From assembly GCA_030642405.1 (NCBI GenBank), contig DAOWNV010000121.1:1-7956 (forward strand): DNA of 7,956 bases, given 5' to 3'. How positions within the stretch are numbered: the stretch's first letter is position 1; every line of letters begins with the position of its first letter. Positions 6,722-7,956 of the stretch are shown in pieces. This stretch comes from Desulfosarcina sp. (GTDB lineage: Bacteria > Desulfobacterota > Desulfobacteria > Desulfobacterales > Desulfosarcinaceae). The position numbers were made by a program, and so were the translations under genes. The notes beneath the pieces are model-generated. The model was not told the origin of the DNA and ran no database searches. It worked only from the letters and a program-made list of their open reading frames with translations.

Positions 6722-7639
6722 TTATCGCAAAAGTGATCGAACGACTTCTTCAGGATTTGTCGGGTCCGACACGTGCCGGACGGGTTCTTCCAAAGGCTCC
6801 GCGATGATTTCAGTCTTCCCGAAGATTCCATAACATATTCGATCGACTAATTCCATTTGATGGACCAGCCGGCCGGCGCAGGCGTGAGGGGCTCGGATCC
6901 CCTGGAGCATGAGTGTCTCCATGTTGGACCGGTTGAGCAGGGTTTCGAATCGTTTTGTTTGTTGGAGGATGCGAAATAAGGAACGTTTGTATTCGGTCAA
7001 GTGTTCGTACATATCGCCGGTGTCGGCGGTGGCTGCCGGCAGAGTAAGTATCAGATCCAGATATGCCGGATATTCCGGATCCTTGTCCTCCATTTTTTCA
7101 AAGAATCGGCAAAGAAATGTCAGTTGTTCGGGATTAGGCCTAATCCCAGTGTTTCTCAGTTTTACCTTGATAACAGGCCACAGCGCCTGTGTTACACTAC
7201 CCCTTATGGCCGATATAACGCACGAATCCAATTGCCAGGAAATATTCAGCCGTCTAAGGTATTGCGATTTGATGTAGCCCGGAACGGAAATGTTCACCAG
7301 TTCCATGTTATCGGGCATGCGAATCGGGGCGATAATTTCCCTGGCGGTCAGGCGATCAGATAATAAGCGTTCATCGTCGCTGGAAAAAGAATATTTTTCC
7401 AATAACGATTCCAGGCTTCTTTGAACATCCTGACCCGGAGAGAAGATGAGATCCAGAAGTGTGTCTCTTTCGCAATCACTGTCGTCGGTAATAAAGTTGA
7501 TCAGTGCTTCTGGATCAGGTGTAAACAGGGCGCTTTCGATATAGGCGAGCACTTTATCGGTAAGGAGGCCGCTTTGCTGGATGGCTGAACTGACTCTTTC
7601 GACCAGATTCTTTAGGTGTTCATCTGCATCTTTTAACAT
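6722..7639 (-). CDS. Hypothetical protein of 305 residues upstream of lolA
   Basis: I do not recognise a family. The product is soluble, with no signal peptide or membrane segment, and looks mainly helical, with acidic stretches in the first third (TDDSDCERDTLLDL at 51-64, SSDDERLLSD at 86-95). A more mixed middle part contains MPDNMELVNISVPGYIKSQY (108-127) and a probable strand LWPVIKVKLRN (153-163). A charged C-terminal half has EYKRSLFRILQQTKRFETLL (216-235). Four cysteines (56, 140, 177, 254) form no metal-binding pattern and no Walker motif is visible. The ATG at 7637-7639 has a poor ribosome site (CCGGGT). A consensus-like -10 lies about 40 bp upstream (7680-7685). Its position 40 bp before lolA suggests co-expression with lolA-nadA, but that does not give a function. 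Codon use and length argue that it is real. Confidence 0.85.
   Translation of the reverse strand: MLKDADEHLKNLVERVSSAIQQSGLLTDKVLAYIESALFTPDPEALINFITDDSDCERDTLLDLIFSPGQDVQRSLESLLEKYSFSSDDERLLSDRLTAREIIAPIRMPDNMELVNISVPGYIKSQYLRRLNISWQLDSCVISAIRGSVTQALWPVIKVKLRNTGIRPNPEQLTFLCRFFEKMEDKDPEYPAYLDLILTLPAATADTGDMYEHLTEYKRSLFRILQQTKRFETLLNRSNMETLMLQGIRAPHACAGRLVHQMELVDRICYGIFGKTEIIAEPLEEPVRHVSDPTNPEEVVRSLLR
7130..7147. repeat. Perfect 18-bp palindrome inside the 305-residue gene
   Basis: GGGATTAGGCCTAATCCC reads the same on both strands, 9 bp per arm with no spacer. On the minus strand it encodes part of TGIRPNPEQ. Chance alone makes a palindrome of this length uncommon in 8 kb (about 1 in 4^9 per position). 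It may be a protein-binding site or coincidence. Confidence 0.5.
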
Positions 7640-7679
7640 ACCCGGAACATATCAGATTCAGCTCGAGAGAGACAGAGGC

Positions 7680-7711
7680 ATTATAAATGTCCTTAGGGGG
7701 AGTTAAACTCC
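7680..7711 (-). promoter_or_regulatory. Candidate promoter and operator for the hypothetical-lolA-nadA operon
   Basis: The minus strand carries an exact TATAAT at 7680-7685, predicting a start near 7673 and a leader of about 33 nt before the ATG at 7639. The matching -35 is poor (TTTAAC at 7702-7707, 16-bp spacer). It is covered by a 13-bp near-palindrome, GGAGTTAAACTCC (7699-7711), as expected if a regulator binds over a weak -35. This lies in the 77-bp gap after the upstream small gene. Confidence 0.45.
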
Positions 7712-7716
7712 GGTTC

Positions 7717-7956
7717 TCAACTACCGATTACCCCGGCGATTTCTTTAAAGAGTCCTTCCAGATATTCCTTTGCACCCTTGCCTGATAGTTTCTCTGCATC
7801 CAGGGATACCCTGCGTGTGCAAACTCCATTTTCTGTAAGCTCGTAGAACAGCCGGGCTCGTCCTTCAAAGGTTAAGATCACCTTGCGAATAGAATGCTCG
7901 CTGATGAAACGAAGGTATTTCTGATCGTCTCCGAACAGAAAGGTGGTATTAGGCAT
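7717..7956 (-). CDS. Small hypothetical protein at the window edge
   Basis: 79 residues from an ATG that is exactly the last three bases of the window (7954-7956), so the true start could be further upstream. The sequence opens MPNTTFLFGDDQKYLRFISE and looks alpha/beta: a probable strand pair RKVILTFEGRARLFYEL (24-40), then TRRVSLDAEKL (48-58) and a C-terminal helix GAKEYLEGLFKEIAGVIGS. There is one cysteine (46) and no signal peptide or membrane segment. I do not recognise a family. It is co-directional with the 305-residue gene 77 bp downstream, though a candidate promoter between them suggests the two need not share a transcript. Confidence 0.65.
   Translation of the reverse strand: MPNTTFLFGDDQKYLRFISEHSIRKVILTFEGRARLFYELTENGVCTRRVSLDAEKLSGKGAKEYLEGLFKEIAGVIGS

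Noticed and set aside
7381..7401. Inverted repeat TGGAAAAA-gaata-TTTTTCCA
   Set aside because: The 8-bp arms are A/T homopolymers inside a coding region (Lys/Phe codons) and are easily produced by chance; there is no sign of a terminator.

Overview
The window looks like ordinary chromosomal sequence from a Gram-negative, probably anaerobic bacterium of the Desulfobacterota (Desulfobacteraceae/Desulfosarcina-like). That placement is inferred from the style of the proteins, a LolA-type lipoprotein carrier and an oxygen-sensitive-type NadA; no marker gene here proves it.

Left end (1-660), minus strand: the start of a small unknown protein that runs off the window, then a C-terminal remnant of an ISKra4-family transposase, then a complete tRNA-Glu(CUC) with encoded CCA and its own sigma70-like promoter. 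The transposase remnant stops close to the tRNA 3' end, so this is a scarred tRNA locus.

666-1782, minus strand: a two-gene unit, a MltB-like lytic transglycosylase followed 6 bp later by a two-helix PLDc_N membrane protein. The transglycosylase reading frame is broken by one small indel, placed here just after codon 190.

1783-2061 is a divergent intergenic region. From 2062 to 4930 three housekeeping genes run on the plus strand: radA (DNA repair and recombination), rlmE (23S rRNA Um2552 methyltransferase) and yebC (translation or regulatory factor). An 8+8 bp inverted repeat lies between radA and rlmE. Two related copies of a short palindromic repeat lie directly after the rlmE and yebC stop codons. 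A bidirectional terminator at about 5004-5037 separates yebC from the convergent genes that follow.

5059-7956, minus strand, transcribed right to left: an unknown 79-residue protein at the window edge, a candidate promoter with a palindrome over its -35 position, an unknown 305-residue protein containing a perfect 18-bp palindrome, lolA (lipoprotein carrier) and nadA (quinolinate synthase for NAD). The last three probably form one operon ending at the shared terminator.

I see no new defence, mobile or biosynthetic system. The most interesting items are the frameshifted transglycosylase, the palindromic repeats after stop codons, the 18-bp palindrome and the two unrecognised proteins upstream of lolA-nadA.
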